Shown here piece after piece: positions 43,343-52,405 of a stretch of DNA of 64,000 nucleotides. The notes under the pieces were generated by a model. The model ran no database searches and was not told where the DNA came from. It saw only the letters and a list, made by a program, of their open reading frames with translations. The translations under genes were made by a program, and so were the position numbers. The stretch comes from Paenibacillus sp. S150 (lineage in GTDB: Bacteria > Bacillota > Bacilli > Paenibacillales > Paenibacillaceae), in assembly GCF_019352175.1 (NCBI RefSeq), contig NZ_JACBYI010000030.1, positions 1 through 64,000 on the forward strand, given 5' to 3'. Within the stretch, counting starts at the first letter, position 1; every line of letters begins with the position of its first letter.

Positions 43343-44437
43343 TTACTTCAGCGCTGCAAACGGGCTGCTGCCGTCGGGCAGCAATTCCTTAAAGGTGAAT
43401 TCGTACGTTGGGAAGCCGGAAGCATAAGCTGTGTATTCATAGAGCTGGAAGAAGACTGCCAATTTCCCGTCCTTCACATAATAGTTCTTTTCTGTGTTAA
43501 GACCGCCAAAGCCGCCCAGGTACCCGCCTTCAGCCTTAATCAGCTTGGACAGCTTGGCATTCAGCTCTTTTTTGTAATTCGGGTTGGCCTTCAGCAAATC
43601 TCCGATTAACAGGCGTTTGCCGTCCTTCAGAGAGAATGTGAACGCATTGCGGTAAGTCATGCCATGAGCGCCGCCAGTGTAGCTGTATTGGTTGGTGATT
43701 AGACTGAGAATGCCATCCTGATTGTATGTGATCACATAACCTCCGTCGAACTCATACGGCCGGTCGTCTGCCGGTTTATTCGATATTTCCTTCTCAGCCT
43801 CAGCCGCAAACTTCGTGAACGTCTGCTTGATTGTGTCATTGATCAATTGCTCCGCCTCGGCGTTCGCCAGTCCGCTGAACTGCGGATATTCCAGCTTGAC
43901 CGGAGCATCCGCACGGTCCCCCACAATGCTCTCCGTCTTAATGGCAATCGCATTCTGCGGTTTGCTTATGACATTCAGTCTGCCGGTAGCCGCGCTCCAG
44001 TCTCCCTTGTACCCCAGGTAATCGCTGATCAGGTCAAACGGAACGAACATCCGGTTATTGATATTTTTTGCCTCATATTCATTCAGAAAAAAATTGTTGA
44101 CCGAAATCGAAATCCCGTAATCGGAGACCATCAGCCGAACCTTTGAGGTTCCTTTACCAAGGGTATAGGTTTTATTGGCGTTATCGTAGGTTAAGGGCAT
44201 TCCAAGCGCATCGCGCATGAAGGTAACCGGGACCCATACTTTTCCGTTCTGAACCATACCCGTCTGCTGCATGATTTTCCCGTTGACCTTCAGCACCACC
44301 GGAGAATTATCGGCTTTCGCCTGTGCCGCGGCCGCCTGATTTGTCCCTGCAGGCAGAAGCCCCCCGCTCAGCAGCAAGCCTGCTGTCATGAAGCCCACTC
44401 CCCATTTACGTGCCTGTTCCTTCGAGATGCAATTCAT
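43343..44437 (-). CDS. Exported protein with stalk domain and DUF4163/DUF3298 (RsiV-like) region
   Basis: 364 residues. It has an N-terminal signal sequence (WGVGFMTAGLLLSGGLLPAG), a copper-amine-oxidase-like stalk domain (about 45-155, MVQNGKVWVPVTFMRDALGMPL), then a DUF4163-like stretch (LEYPQFSGLANAEAEQLIND) and a DUF3298-like stretch (GMTYRNAFTFSLKDGKRLLIGDL). DUF4163/DUF3298 occur in RsiV-type anti-sigma factors, where they bind lysozyme; no anti-sigma domain is present here. ATG 44437 follows GGAAGGAG. Confidence 0.8.
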   Translation of the reverse strand: MNCISKEQARKWGVGFMTAGLLLSGGLLPAGTNQAAAAQAKADNSPVVLKVNGKIMQQTGMVQNGKVWVPVTFMRDALGMPLTYDNANKTYTLGKGTSKVRLMVSDYGISISVNNFFLNEYEAKNINNRMFVPFDLISDYLGYKGDWSAATGRLNVISKPQNAIAIKTESIVGDRADAPVKLEYPQFSGLANAEAEQLINDTIKQTFTKFAAEAEKEISNKPADDRPYEFDGGYVITYNQDGILSLITNQYSYTGGAHGMTYRNAFTFSLKDGKRLLIGDLLKANPNYKKELNAKLSKLIKAEGGYLGGFGGLNTEKNYYVKDGKLAVFFQLYEYTAYASGFPTYEFTFKELLPDGSSPFAALK

Positions 44438-44670
44438 AGTTATTTCTCCTTCCGCTGGTACGGTGATAGTCTTGATGTTCATTCGGAATACTTGAGAAAC
44501 AGCCTGTCCGCCGCCCTCATTACACTCTTTCCATTATAGAGAATTCAGGAACAGCGGTTGTTACAGAGACCTTTACAATTTCTTAAAGATCGCGGACCCT
44601 TTCAAGGCTGCTTATTACATTTCTTTAAACAAAATGAGAGATTTCCCAACAATTCTCCCTGAAAAAAAAT

Positions 44671-44718
44671 AAAAAAGAGGCACTGCCCTCCGCTGTAACC
44701 AGCAGAAGAAGCGCCTCT
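44671..44718 (-). terminator. Terminator of the SIMPL-domain gene
   Basis: AAGAGGC ... GCCTCTTTTTT hairpin with an internal TCTGC/GCGGA stem, followed by a long T-tract on the minus strand. Confidence 0.8.
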
Positions 44719-44730
44719 TGGGGGCATTGA

Positions 44731-45495
44731 TTATTTCAGCTCATACATTACGCTAAGCTGCGTGGAGACCTTCACTTCACCTGGTTCAACAGAGGTTCCG
44801 CCGGCTGAATCTGCCATGGCTTTGGACATAGCCGCATTCTCCAAATACACTACCGGATTATTGCCGTCATCATTCTGCGTCACAGTAATGACCTGTCCCA
44901 GGCTGCGCTTGGCTGCCTTGGCAATAGCTCCTGCTTTGGCATCGGCGTTGGCCATCGCTTTCTCAATAACCTGTGCTTCAAAAGCCGAGGGATCTTCGAT
45001 CGCAAACCGTGCGTTGCCGATGTTGTTGGCACCCGCAGCAGATGCAGCATCCAGCAATGCGCCTACCTTGCTCAGATCACGGTAGGTTACCTGCAGGGTA
45101 TGCTGGGCAATATAGCCTTTAACCTGCTGTCCATCTTTTTCAGTATAGCTGTAGTTCGGTTGTACACTGAATTGTGTGCTCTGAACGTCTTTATCGGCAA
45201 TGCCCCAGGTCGTCTTCAGCAATGTGGTCAGCTTCGTAATCTTCGCTCCGTTGGTCTTCTGTGCTTCTTCCGCTGTGGCGGCCGTAGTATTGACCCCGAT
45301 AGACAAATAAACGACATCCGGCTTAATCGCGAGCTCCCCTTTGCCTATCACATTAACGACATTTCTCTGCACATCCTCGGCGAAAGCCTTTTCAGGACCT
45401 TGAAACACTCCGCTCAAAGCCATCCCCCCTATCATCAAGCTTCCCGCCAGCAGCACCGCTCCGAGCCTTTTACCCCATGTCTTCACGCTTGCCAT
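44731..45495 (-). CDS. Secreted SIMPL (DUF541) domain protein
   Basis: 254 residues with a signal peptide (cleavage near AFAED, about residue 40) and a single SIMPL/DUF541 domain: VNVIGKGELAIKPDVVYLSIGVNT through VQSTQFSVQPNYSY to the C-terminus. The family is widespread, with members linked to oxidative stress and the cell envelope; its molecular role is unclear. It is transcribed alone. Confidence 0.85.
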   Translation of the reverse strand: MASVKTWGKRLGAVLLAGSLMIGGMALSGVFQGPEKAFAEDVQRNVVNVIGKGELAIKPDVVYLSIGVNTTAATAEEAQKTNGAKITKLTTLLKTTWGIADKDVQSTQFSVQPNYSYTEKDGQQVKGYIAQHTLQVTYRDLSKVGALLDAASAAGANNIGNARFAIEDPSAFEAQVIEKAMANADAKAGAIAKAAKRSLGQVITVTQNDDGNNPVVYLENAAMSKAMADSAGGTSVEPGEVKVSTQLSVMYELK

Positions 45496-45593
45496 CCCCT
45501 TTCATTCATTATAATTGTTGTTGGTACTCTCTAGACGGAACGGCTTGGCAAAAGTTGCATAACCGCCATGAAGATTTTTTGTACAGCTTAAGG

Positions 45594-45872
45594 CTACTGT
45601 CCGCTTCCGGTTTCAATCCAGAACCTCCGGATTACATTCCCGTCCGGTTCAACGAAATCTTCAATCTGCCGCCCTCCGTTGCCGCGAATCGTGCGTTCCG
45701 AAGCCGTATTCACCGCATCACAGACGACCAGCGCAAGGTCGATTCCCAGACCTCGGGCCTTCACCAGAGCCTGCTTCAGCAGCTCCCTGGCATAGCCCTT
45801 TCTGCGCTCGGACTGCCCCTGAAGCTCTGCCGATGGTTCCTTGAGAAACACCTGGCTGTTCATCATATTCAT
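45594..45872 (-). pseudogene. GNAT acetyltransferase with a large internal deletion
   Basis: The 92-residue frame has a good ribosome site (AAGGAGAATG). It starts like a full GNAT protein (MNSQVFLKEPSAEL) but jumps at once to the acetyl-CoA-binding half: SERRKGYARELLKQAL and VCDAVNTASERTIRGNGGR. Full members of this family are about 170-180 residues, so roughly 80-90 residues of the middle appear to be missing without a frame shift. The catalytic core is incomplete, so activity is unlikely. Confidence 0.65.
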
Positions 45873-45913
45873 TCTCCTTAAGTATGTAAGTATACACTTG
45901 TGCTTCTGGAATT

Positions 45914-45937
45914 AAAAAAAGCCCCGGGGGGCTTTTT
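45914..45937 (-). terminator. Terminator of the rapZ-yvcK-whiA-crh operon
   Basis: AAAAAGCCCC / GGGGCTTTTTTT, a near-perfect palindrome 34 bases after the crh stop codon. Confidence 0.85.
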
Positions 45938-45970
45938 GGTCTACCATTTAAAAGTAAAGCCTTGCAACAA

Positions 45971-46240
45971 TTACTGGTTCTCAAGCTCTTCTTTGCTGAC
46001 AAGACTTGTCAAAGCGGTTACAGCTTGATCCGCATCGGCGCCATCCGCGCTGATATAAATCTCCGTGCCGGAACTGATCGCCAGGCTCATAATACCCATG
46101 ATGCTTTTAGCGTTCACTTTTTTATCGTCTTTTTCCACGAAAATCTCCGACGAGAATTTGTTAGCTTCCTGCACGAACAATGCTGCCGGCCGAGCATGAA
46201 GCCCCGTCTTCAACCGTACTACTACCGGGTGCTTTGTCAT
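45971..46240 (-). CDS. crh: HPr-like protein at the crh locus, with histidine at position 15
   Basis: An 89-residue HPr-fold protein in the classic crh position behind whiA. Ser46 (NAKSIMGIMSLA), the HPr kinase site used for CcpA co-repression, is present. Bacillus Crh has glutamine at residue 15 and cannot carry phosphate for sugar transport, but here the residue is histidine (KTGLHARPAALF), as in true HPr. It may therefore be competent for the phosphotransferase system. ATG 46240 is the likely start; the longer frame is not supported. Confidence 0.85.
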   Translation of the reverse strand: MTKHPVVVRLKTGLHARPAALFVQEANKFSSEIFVEKDDKKVNAKSIMGIMSLAISSGTEIYISADGADADQAVTALTSLVSKEELENQ

Positions 46241-46337
46241 GAAACGCTTACCCCCTATTTGAGATCTGCCCAAAAATTTCACATTAATTTTATAATATTA
46301 TATCATTATAACCTCAACCACACTAGAAAAAAAATAA

Positions 46338-47267
46338 TCATCCGCCCCGGACCTTGTCCGCCAGCTCGTCAATCTTGCGCAAGCGGTGGTTTACCCCCGA
46401 TTTACTGACAGTACCCTTCAGCATTTCGCCGACTTCCTTAAGGTTAATATCCGGGTGGGCCAATCTGATCTCGGCGACCTCGCGCAGCTTATCCGGCAGG
46501 CTTTCCAAGCCTACCTCACGCTGCAGCAGCTTGATGTTCTCAATCTGCCGCACTGCCGCACTAATGGTCTTGTTGAGGTTGGCCGTTTCGCAGTTGACGA
46601 TCCGGTTCACGGAATTGCGCATATCGCGCATAATCCGCACATCCTCGAACTTAAACAGCGCTTGATGCGCACCGATCAGACTGAGGAACTCGATAATTTT
46701 CTCGCCTTCCTTAATGTAAAGAATGAAGCCCTTTTTGCGCTCAATGCAGCGGGCATTCAGGTGAAATTCACCAGCCAGATCCACCAGCGCCTTACAGTGC
46801 TCCTCATACATTGAAGCAATCTCCAGATGATAGGAAGATCCTTCCGGATTGTTGACCGATCCCCCAGCCATAAATGCCCCGCGCAGATATGCGCGTTTGC
46901 AGCAGTTCTTGCCGACGATCTCCCGGTCGATTCCATCGGTGAAGATGAAGCCTTCGGAGACAATCCGCAGATCCTTGAGAATCTCCTGGACGCGGTTAGG
47001 AATCCGCACAATATAAACGTTATTCTTCTTCAAACGCATTTTTTTACGCACGAGCAGCTCGATATGGACCTGGTAATATTTCTTAAGCAAAGAATATACC
47101 CGCCTTGCAATCGCGGCGTTCTCCGTCGAAATGTCGAGAACTACCTTTTTGCTTGAAAGCTGCACCGACCCGTTCATCCGGATCAGCGCGGACATCTCCG
47201 CTTTCTCGCAGCAAGGCTGGCTCTCCACCATCGTCAGCTCTTTTTTGGTAAGGGCCGCAAAAGACAA
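46338..47267 (-). CDS. whiA: DNA-binding regulator WhiA
   Basis: 309 residues: an N-terminal double LAGLIDADG-like domain without nuclease activity (AYLRGAFMAGGSVNNP) and a C-terminal HTH (LREVAEIRLAHPDINLKEVGEMLKGTVSKSGVNHRLRKI). It affects cell division and chromosome segregation in Bacillus. The likely start is TTG 47267, giving MSFAALTKKEL as in most homologues, behind GAGGTG. It is the third gene of the rapZ-yvcK-whiA-crh operon. Confidence 0.92.
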   Translation of the reverse strand: MSFAALTKKELTMVESQPCCEKAEMSALIRMNGSVQLSSKKVVLDISTENAAIARRVYSLLKKYYQVHIELLVRKKMRLKKNNVYIVRIPNRVQEILKDLRIVSEGFIFTDGIDREIVGKNCCKRAYLRGAFMAGGSVNNPEGSSYHLEIASMYEEHCKALVDLAGEFHLNARCIERKKGFILYIKEGEKIIEFLSLIGAHQALFKFEDVRIMRDMRNSVNRIVNCETANLNKTISAAVRQIENIKLLQREVGLESLPDKLREVAEIRLAHPDINLKEVGEMLKGTVSKSGVNHRLRKIDELADKVRGG

Positions 47268-47310
47268 GGGGCTCACCTCTTTCATGATCTAATCAGAATA
47301 AAAAACACAC

Positions 47311-48285
47311 TTATCTGGAAATCCAATCCTGTACCAGCTGGTAAATATGCTGGCTGAGCTTATCTGTATCATGCCTCAGATAGGTCTTGAATAATACCAG
47401 CTTGTCGGCAATGACCTTATACCCGTTGCCGTCCACTGCATCGCGGTCAAGCTGTACCGGACGGGCTCCCTTCTCCGCATACTTGATCTGGACCTGCTCG
47501 GGAATTTCGCCATCGTTCACGATTACGTAATCGAATAAATGCAATCCGATGTGATCATAGACCGCCTGCAGGTGGTCACTGACTGTGTAGTTGTCAGTTT
47601 CACCCGGCTGGGTCATCACATTGCAGACAAAGATTTTGATCGCATCCGAAGCCACTACAGCCTCTGCCAGCTTGGGCACGAGCAGATTGGGAAGGATACT
47701 GGTATACAGACTGCCCGGGCCGCACAGGATGGCATCGGCATTGCGGATGGCCTCAAGCGCCTCGGGCAACGGTTCAACATCCGCAGGCTCCAGAAAGACA
47801 CGTTTGATGACACCGCCCGCTTCGGGGATCTTGGACTCCCCGGTAATAATAGCTCCATCTGCCATTTCGGCATGCAGCACCACGGCCTCACCGGCCGCAG
47901 GCAGCACCCGTCCGCGTACGGCAAACAGCCGGCTGAGGTCCTGGACCGCAGTGACGAAATCACCGGAAATATCCGTAAGCGCCGCCAGGATCAGATTGCC
48001 GAGGCTGTGACCGGCCAGGCCCTCGCCGCTGCTGAAGCGGTATCTCATGATCTGGGCCATGAGCGGTTCTACATCAGCCATCGCTGTCAGTACATTGCGG
48101 ATATCGCCGGGGGGCGGCATTTGCAGTTCGCTGCGCAGAATGCCGGAGCTTCCCCCGTCATCCGCTACAGTGACTATAGCTGTAATATCAAGCGGCTTTT
48201 CCTTCAAACCGCGAAGCATAACAGACAACCCCGTACCCCCGCCCATGACGACGATACGAGGACGCTGTCCCTGTTCTTCAGCCAC
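47311..48285 (-). CDS. yvcK: Gluconeogenesis factor YvcK (CofD-like)
   Basis: 324 residues of the CofD/YvcK fold, with VVMGGGTGLSVMLRGLK at the N-terminus and DDGGSSGILR, both sugar-nucleotide binding motifs. In Bacillus YvcK binds UDP-GlcNAc and is needed for growth on gluconeogenic carbon and for correct cell-wall synthesis. The start is GTG 48285 behind AAGGGG. It lies between rapZ and whiA. Confidence 0.93.
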   Translation of the reverse strand: MAEEQGQRPRIVVMGGGTGLSVMLRGLKEKPLDITAIVTVADDGGSSGILRSELQMPPPGDIRNVLTAMADVEPLMAQIMRYRFSSGEGLAGHSLGNLILAALTDISGDFVTAVQDLSRLFAVRGRVLPAAGEAVVLHAEMADGAIITGESKIPEAGGVIKRVFLEPADVEPLPEALEAIRNADAILCGPGSLYTSILPNLLVPKLAEAVVASDAIKIFVCNVMTQPGETDNYTVSDHLQAVYDHIGLHLFDYVIVNDGEIPEQVQIKYAEKGARPVQLDRDAVDGNGYKVIADKLVLFKTYLRHDTDKLSQHIYQLVQDWISR

Positions 48286-48302
48286 TATTGACCCCTTCTC
48301 TC

Positions 48303-49202
48303 TTAATGCCGATCACGCTCGGAATCCCGGTGGCTGACCGCTACCAATTCCGTCTCGCTAACCCCCAGCATCTTGCCCAGATACTCAGCTATCGCCACGG
48401 AGCGGTGCTTGCCGCCTGTGCAGCCAATGCCGATAATAATCTGGGATTTGCCTTCCTTCCGGTATTGCGGAATCAGAAAATGAAGCATATCCAGCAGCTT
48501 GGTCAGAAACGTCTGTGTTTCCGGCCATTTCATTACATAATCGTAGACCTCGGTGTCCTGGCCCGTCTTTGGCCGCAGATGATCCACATAATGCGGGTTA
48601 GGCAAAAAACGGACATCAAACACAAGATCTGCGTCGATCGGAATCCCGTATTTGAAGCCAAACGAAGTAATATTGACAGAAAGTGTGCTTTTGCCCAAAT
48701 GGGAAAAGCGGGATACAATCTTCTCCTTCAGCTGAACCGGCTTCATGCTGCTGGTATCCAAACACAAGGTGGCTGAGTTCTTCAGCTCCTCCAGCATCTT
48801 GCGCTCCAGACGGATGCCATCAAGCGGCATGCCTTTGGGGGCCAGCGGATGATGCCGGCGGCTCTCCTTGTAACGCTGTACAAGTACAGAATCCGTCGCG
48901 TCCAGGAATAGAATTTCGAAAGCGATCGTCGACTCGTCTTTGATATAGGATAGCGATTCCGACAAAGCAGTGAAAAACTCCCTGCCGCGCAAATCGATAA
49001 CGAGCGCCACTTTGGCGATTTTGCCTTTGGACTGCTCAATCAGCTCGGCAAATTTGGGAATCAGCACCGGCGGCAAATTATCCACACAGAAGAATCCAAG
49101 ATCTTCCAGGCTCTGCACAGCAATCGTCTTGCCCGCACCGGACATGCCCGTAATAATAATCAGGGTGGCACCACCGGGCGGTGATTGTTCCAGTTCGGTC
49201 AT
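48303..49202 (-). CDS. rapZ: RapZ/YvcJ family nucleotide-binding protein
   Basis: 299 residues: Walker A GMSGAGKT (19-26), Walker B-like VALVIDLRG, and the conserved C-terminal GCTGGKHRSVAIAEYL, which resembles phosphofructokinase-type folds. RapZ of Escherichia coli controls GlmS synthesis through small RNAs; the Bacillus protein hydrolyses GTP and affects competence. GGGAGGGGG precedes the ATG. It is the first gene of its operon. Confidence 0.93.
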   Translation of the reverse strand: MTELEQSPPGGATLIIITGMSGAGKTIAVQSLEDLGFFCVDNLPPVLIPKFAELIEQSKGKIAKVALVIDLRGREFFTALSESLSYIKDESTIAFEILFLDATDSVLVQRYKESRRHHPLAPKGMPLDGIRLERKMLEELKNSATLCLDTSSMKPVQLKEKIVSRFSHLGKSTLSVNITSFGFKYGIPIDADLVFDVRFLPNPHYVDHLRPKTGQDTEVYDYVMKWPETQTFLTKLLDMLHFLIPQYRKEGKSQIIIGIGCTGGKHRSVAIAEYLGKMLGVSETELVAVSHRDSERDRH

Positions 49203-49248
49203 CGAAGCGCCCCCTCCCTATAAATAGTATATGAATAATTCCCGCCGC

Positions 49249-50199
49249 TTAAGAACGCAGCAAAAGACCCGCGGCACCAATAATACCCGCATCATTTCCA
49301 AGCTCGGCAGGCACGATCGTCACACCGGTCTGAAGCGGCTCCGGAGTCAGCTTGGCGAACACGCGGCGAACCTCGTCAAACAGAATGTCTCCGGCTTTGG
49401 ATACACCACCGCCAACGATGAACACCTGGGGATTCAGCACCGCTGCTACAGCAGCCATGGATTTGCCCAAATAGAACGCAGCACGGTTCACGATACGCAG
49501 AGCCGCTTCGTCACCGGCCTTGGCCGCATCAAATACCTCTTTGGCGGCAATTTTCTCCACCATGGACAGCGAGGTGCGGTCGCCGCGGCTTACAGCATCA
49601 TTGGCCATGCGGATAATACCCGTGGCAGAGGAAACGGTTTCCAGACAACCCATATTGCCGCAGCCGCATTGAATAGCTTCCAGATCAGGCACTACGGAAA
49701 TGTGTCCAAGCTCACCGGCCAGTCCGGCAAAGCCTTGGTACACCTTGCCATTAATAATGATGCCGCCGCCGACCCCGGTGCCCAGCGTGTAGCACACACA
49801 GTTCTCCACACCACGGCCCGCGCCGCTCCAGGCTTCTCCCAGTGCAGCCACGTTGGCATCATTGTCTATTTTGACAGGCTTGTTCAAACGACCTTCCAGA
49901 ATGGAACGGATCGGCACATCTCTAAAACCTATGTTAGGCGCAAGGATGATGATTCCTTCACGAATGTTCGTAAACCCGGCCAGGCCCGCTCCTACACCGG
50001 CAAGCTGATCCCAAGAGTACGGGGAGTCCTCCACAATCTGACGCACATACTTTTCGATATTATCGATGACAGCATCGACGCCATCTGCTGTCCCCGTAGG
50101 TCCCTCATAGGTGTGCAGCAGGTTCCCCTCGGCATTGCAGATTCCAACCTTAATCGTGGTTCCACCTAAATCCACGCCAACGTAGATACTTTCAGACAT
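49249..50199 (-). CDS. glcK: ROK-family glucokinase
   Basis: 316 residues; phosphorylates glucose with ATP. VGVDLGGTTIKVGI is the phosphate-binding loop. The zinc-binding ROK signature is CGCGNMGCLET, with the substrate-binding ELGH ahead of it. The start chosen is ATG 50199 (MSESIYVGVD), behind AAAGGTGG. It lies 47 bases ahead of rapZ, so it may be co-transcribed with it. Confidence 0.93.
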   Translation of the reverse strand: MSESIYVGVDLGGTTIKVGICNAEGNLLHTYEGPTGTADGVDAVIDNIEKYVRQIVEDSPYSWDQLAGVGAGLAGFTNIREGIIILAPNIGFRDVPIRSILEGRLNKPVKIDNDANVAALGEAWSGAGRGVENCVCYTLGTGVGGGIIINGKVYQGFAGLAGELGHISVVPDLEAIQCGCGNMGCLETVSSATGIIRMANDAVSRGDRTSLSMVEKIAAKEVFDAAKAGDEAALRIVNRAAFYLGKSMAAVAAVLNPQVFIVGGGVSKAGDILFDEVRRVFAKLTPEPLQTGVTIVPAELGNDAGIIGAAGLLLRS

Positions 50200-50316
50200 G
50201 TAACAAGCCACCTTTTTCTATGCTAAAATAGTTAATCCTACGTACCCACTATAATAGAAGGTATCCCTCCGGTCAAGGAGAGGCGGCACACCCGGCCATA
50301 TGGGGATTTTTCATAT

Positions 50317-50390
50317 CAAGCAGAAACGGCTTTGCTGTCCTTTTAAAGGACGGTACCGTTTCTGCGAGAAGTATCGGGAGGATATAAGGA
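50317..50390 (+). repeat. Dispersed palindromic repeat, copy 5 of 6
   Basis: AGCAGAAACGGCTTTGCTGTCCTT / AAAGGACGGTACCGTTTC stem, then TGCGAGAAGTATCGGGAGGAT. The tail is more divergent than in the other copies. It lies between glcK and the thiC terminator. Confidence 0.75.
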
Positions 50391-50426
50391 TACAGGTAAC
50401 GGATATAGTTAAAATTCCCGGATACG

Positions 50427-50469
50427 AAAAAAAGCTGCTTCCCCGCCTTTTCAGCAAAGGAAGCAGCCT
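50427..50469 (-). terminator. Terminator of thiC
   Basis: GGCTGCTTCC / GGGAAGCAGC hairpin followed on the minus strand by TTTTTTT. Confidence 0.9.
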
Positions 50470-50488
50470 ATTGAAATTCACACTATAT

Positions 50489-52180
50489 TTACAGTGTTCT
50501 GCTCAGCCTGTAGGAATTACGGATATCGTGCGAGATCCGCATGCTGCAGAATTTGGGGCCGCACATAGAGCAGAAATGCGCTTGCTTGGCGCCTTCCGCA
50601 GGAAGGGTCTCATCATGATATTCCAGCGCCCGTTCCGGGTCCAGGGAGAGATGAAACTGGTCACGCCAGCGGAACTCGAACCGCGCCTTGGACAGCGCGT
50701 TGTCCCTGTCCTGCGCACCCGGATGACCTTTGGCCAGGTCTGCGGCATGCGCGGCGATTTTGTAGGTGATCACTCCTTCACGCACGTCATTCTTGTTAGG
50801 CAGACCCAAGTGCTCCTTGGGCGTAACGTAACACAGCATCGCTGTCCCGAACCAGCCGATCATCGCCGCGCCAATCGCGGAAGTAATATGGTCATAACCG
50901 GGGGCAATATCCGTAGTCAGCGGACCCAGTGTATAAAAAGGGGCTTCCCGGCAAATTTCCAGCTGCCTGTCCATGTTTTCCTTGATCTTGTGCATCGGCA
51001 CATGTCCCGGACCCTCCACCATCACTTGAACGTCATGCTTCCAGGCCAGGGCTGCCAGCTCCCCAAGCGTCTCCAGTTCAGCGAATTGAGCCTCGTCATT
51101 GGCATCGGCAATGGAGCCCGGGCGAAGTCCGTCTCCCAGCGAGAAAGCCACATCATAAGTCTTCATAATCTCGCAGATGTCTTCAAAATGCGTATATAAA
51201 AAGTTCTCCTGCTGATGGGCAAGGCACCATGCGGCCATAATAGAGCCACCCCTTGAGACGATTCCCGTCATTCTTCCTGCAGTTAGCGGGATATAGCGCT
51301 TCAACACCCCGGCATGAATGGTAAAGTAATCCACGCCCTGCTCCGCCTGCTCAATCAGCGTGTCGCGGTACAGCTCCCAGGTCAGATGCTCGGCTATGCC
51401 GCCCACCTTCTCCAGCGCCTGATAGATAGGCACCGTGCCGATCGGCACCGGGGAATTGCGGATAATCCATTCGCGGGTGGCATGAATTTTTTTGCCGGTG
51501 GAGAGATCCATTATCGTATCCGCCCCCCAGCGGGTCGCCCATCTCATCTTCTCCACTTCCTCTTCAATAGAAGAAGACACTGCGGAATTTCCGATGTTCG
51601 CGTTAATTTTGACCAGGAAATTACGGCCAATAATCATTGGCTCGCTCTCCGGGTGATTAATATTGGCCGGGATAATAGCCCGTCCGGCGGCCACCTCATC
51701 CCTTACAAATTCAGGCTTGGCGTTCTCGCGGATCGCGATATACTCCATTTCCGGTGTAATGATTCCTTGCCGCGCATAATGCAGCTGTGTAACATTGCGG
51801 CCCTCGCGCGCTCTTAAGGGATGCCGCTGCAAGCCCGAAAAGGCTTCTGCCCATCCATCCCCGACCATTCCGTTATCCCCGGGCTGCACGGCTCTTCCGG
51901 TGTATTCCTCCGAATCTCCGCGCTCCGCAATCCAGCACAGGCGGTGCGGCGGCAGTCCTGTTCGAACGTCCGTCTCTTGTGCGGCATCGGTGTAAATGCC
52001 GCTTGTATCGTAGACACGCACCGGTGCATTCTCCTCATCCCCGGCAACGCCCCCGGTCTTGCTGAGGCTGATCTCACGCATTGGAACCCGAACATCCGGG
52101 CGCGAGCCCTCTACATACACCTTGCGGCTTGCGGGGAATCCTGAAAGATCGACCTCTTCCTTCTTCACTGATTCTGTCAT
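50489..52180 (-). CDS. thiC: Phosphomethylpyrimidine synthase ThiC
   Basis: 563 residues; a radical SAM enzyme that rearranges aminoimidazole ribotide to the pyrimidine of thiamine. The atypical iron-sulfur motif CSMCGPKFCSM lies at the C-terminus as in all ThiC proteins, and VEGPGHVP and the metal-binding histidines are intact. It stands alone. Control is by a TPP riboswitch and terminator in a leader of about 320 nt. A copy of the dispersed repeat lies between that terminator and the gene. Confidence 0.96.
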   Translation of the reverse strand: MTESVKKEEVDLSGFPASRKVYVEGSRPDVRVPMREISLSKTGGVAGDEENAPVRVYDTSGIYTDAAQETDVRTGLPPHRLCWIAERGDSEEYTGRAVQPGDNGMVGDGWAEAFSGLQRHPLRAREGRNVTQLHYARQGIITPEMEYIAIRENAKPEFVRDEVAAGRAIIPANINHPESEPMIIGRNFLVKINANIGNSAVSSSIEEEVEKMRWATRWGADTIMDLSTGKKIHATREWIIRNSPVPIGTVPIYQALEKVGGIAEHLTWELYRDTLIEQAEQGVDYFTIHAGVLKRYIPLTAGRMTGIVSRGGSIMAAWCLAHQQENFLYTHFEDICEIMKTYDVAFSLGDGLRPGSIADANDEAQFAELETLGELAALAWKHDVQVMVEGPGHVPMHKIKENMDRQLEICREAPFYTLGPLTTDIAPGYDHITSAIGAAMIGWFGTAMLCYVTPKEHLGLPNKNDVREGVITYKIAAHAADLAKGHPGAQDRDNALSKARFEFRWRDQFHLSLDPERALEYHDETLPAEGAKQAHFCSMCGPKFCSMRISHDIRNSYRLSRTL

Positions 52181-52232
52181 TCTTATCTCCTCCTCTTTGC
52201 TCTAAGAGCAATTTGCAGATAAGATATCATGC

Positions 52233-52340
52233 AGCAGGCCGAAACGGCCGGGCCGTCCTTGCATAAGGACGGCACCGTTTCAGCGAGAATTAGAAGGATC
52301 ATATATAGCGCAGGGCATATAAATCCTTATAATTCAAAAA
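52233..52340 (+). repeat. Dispersed palindromic repeat, copy 6 of 6, in the thiC leader
   Basis: GGCCGAAACGGCCGGGCCGTCCTT / AAGGACGGCACCGTTTC stem, then AGCGAGAATTAGAAGGATCA, TATAGCGCAGGGCATATAAAT and CCTTATAATT. It lies within the transcribed leader of thiC, between the riboswitch terminator and the start codon. Confidence 0.8.
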
Positions 52341-52363
52341 GCCGCTCCACCTGGAGCGGCTTT
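52338..52363 (-). terminator. Riboswitch-controlled terminator upstream of thiC
   Basis: AAAGCCGCTCCAGGTGGAGCGGCTTTTT, a 12-bp perfect stem with a U-tract, about 45 bases behind the TPP aptamer. The GTGGAGCCGG at the aptamer end could pair with the terminator arm as an antiterminator. Confidence 0.85.
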
Positions 52364-52405
52364 ATCAATGAACAGCCAAAGAAGGCTGTACCCAAAAAGG
52401 TCCGG

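Noticed and set aside
45718..46002. 94-residue frame overlapping crh and the GNAT remnant
   Set aside because: It crosses the operon terminator and runs in a different frame from the GNAT homology.
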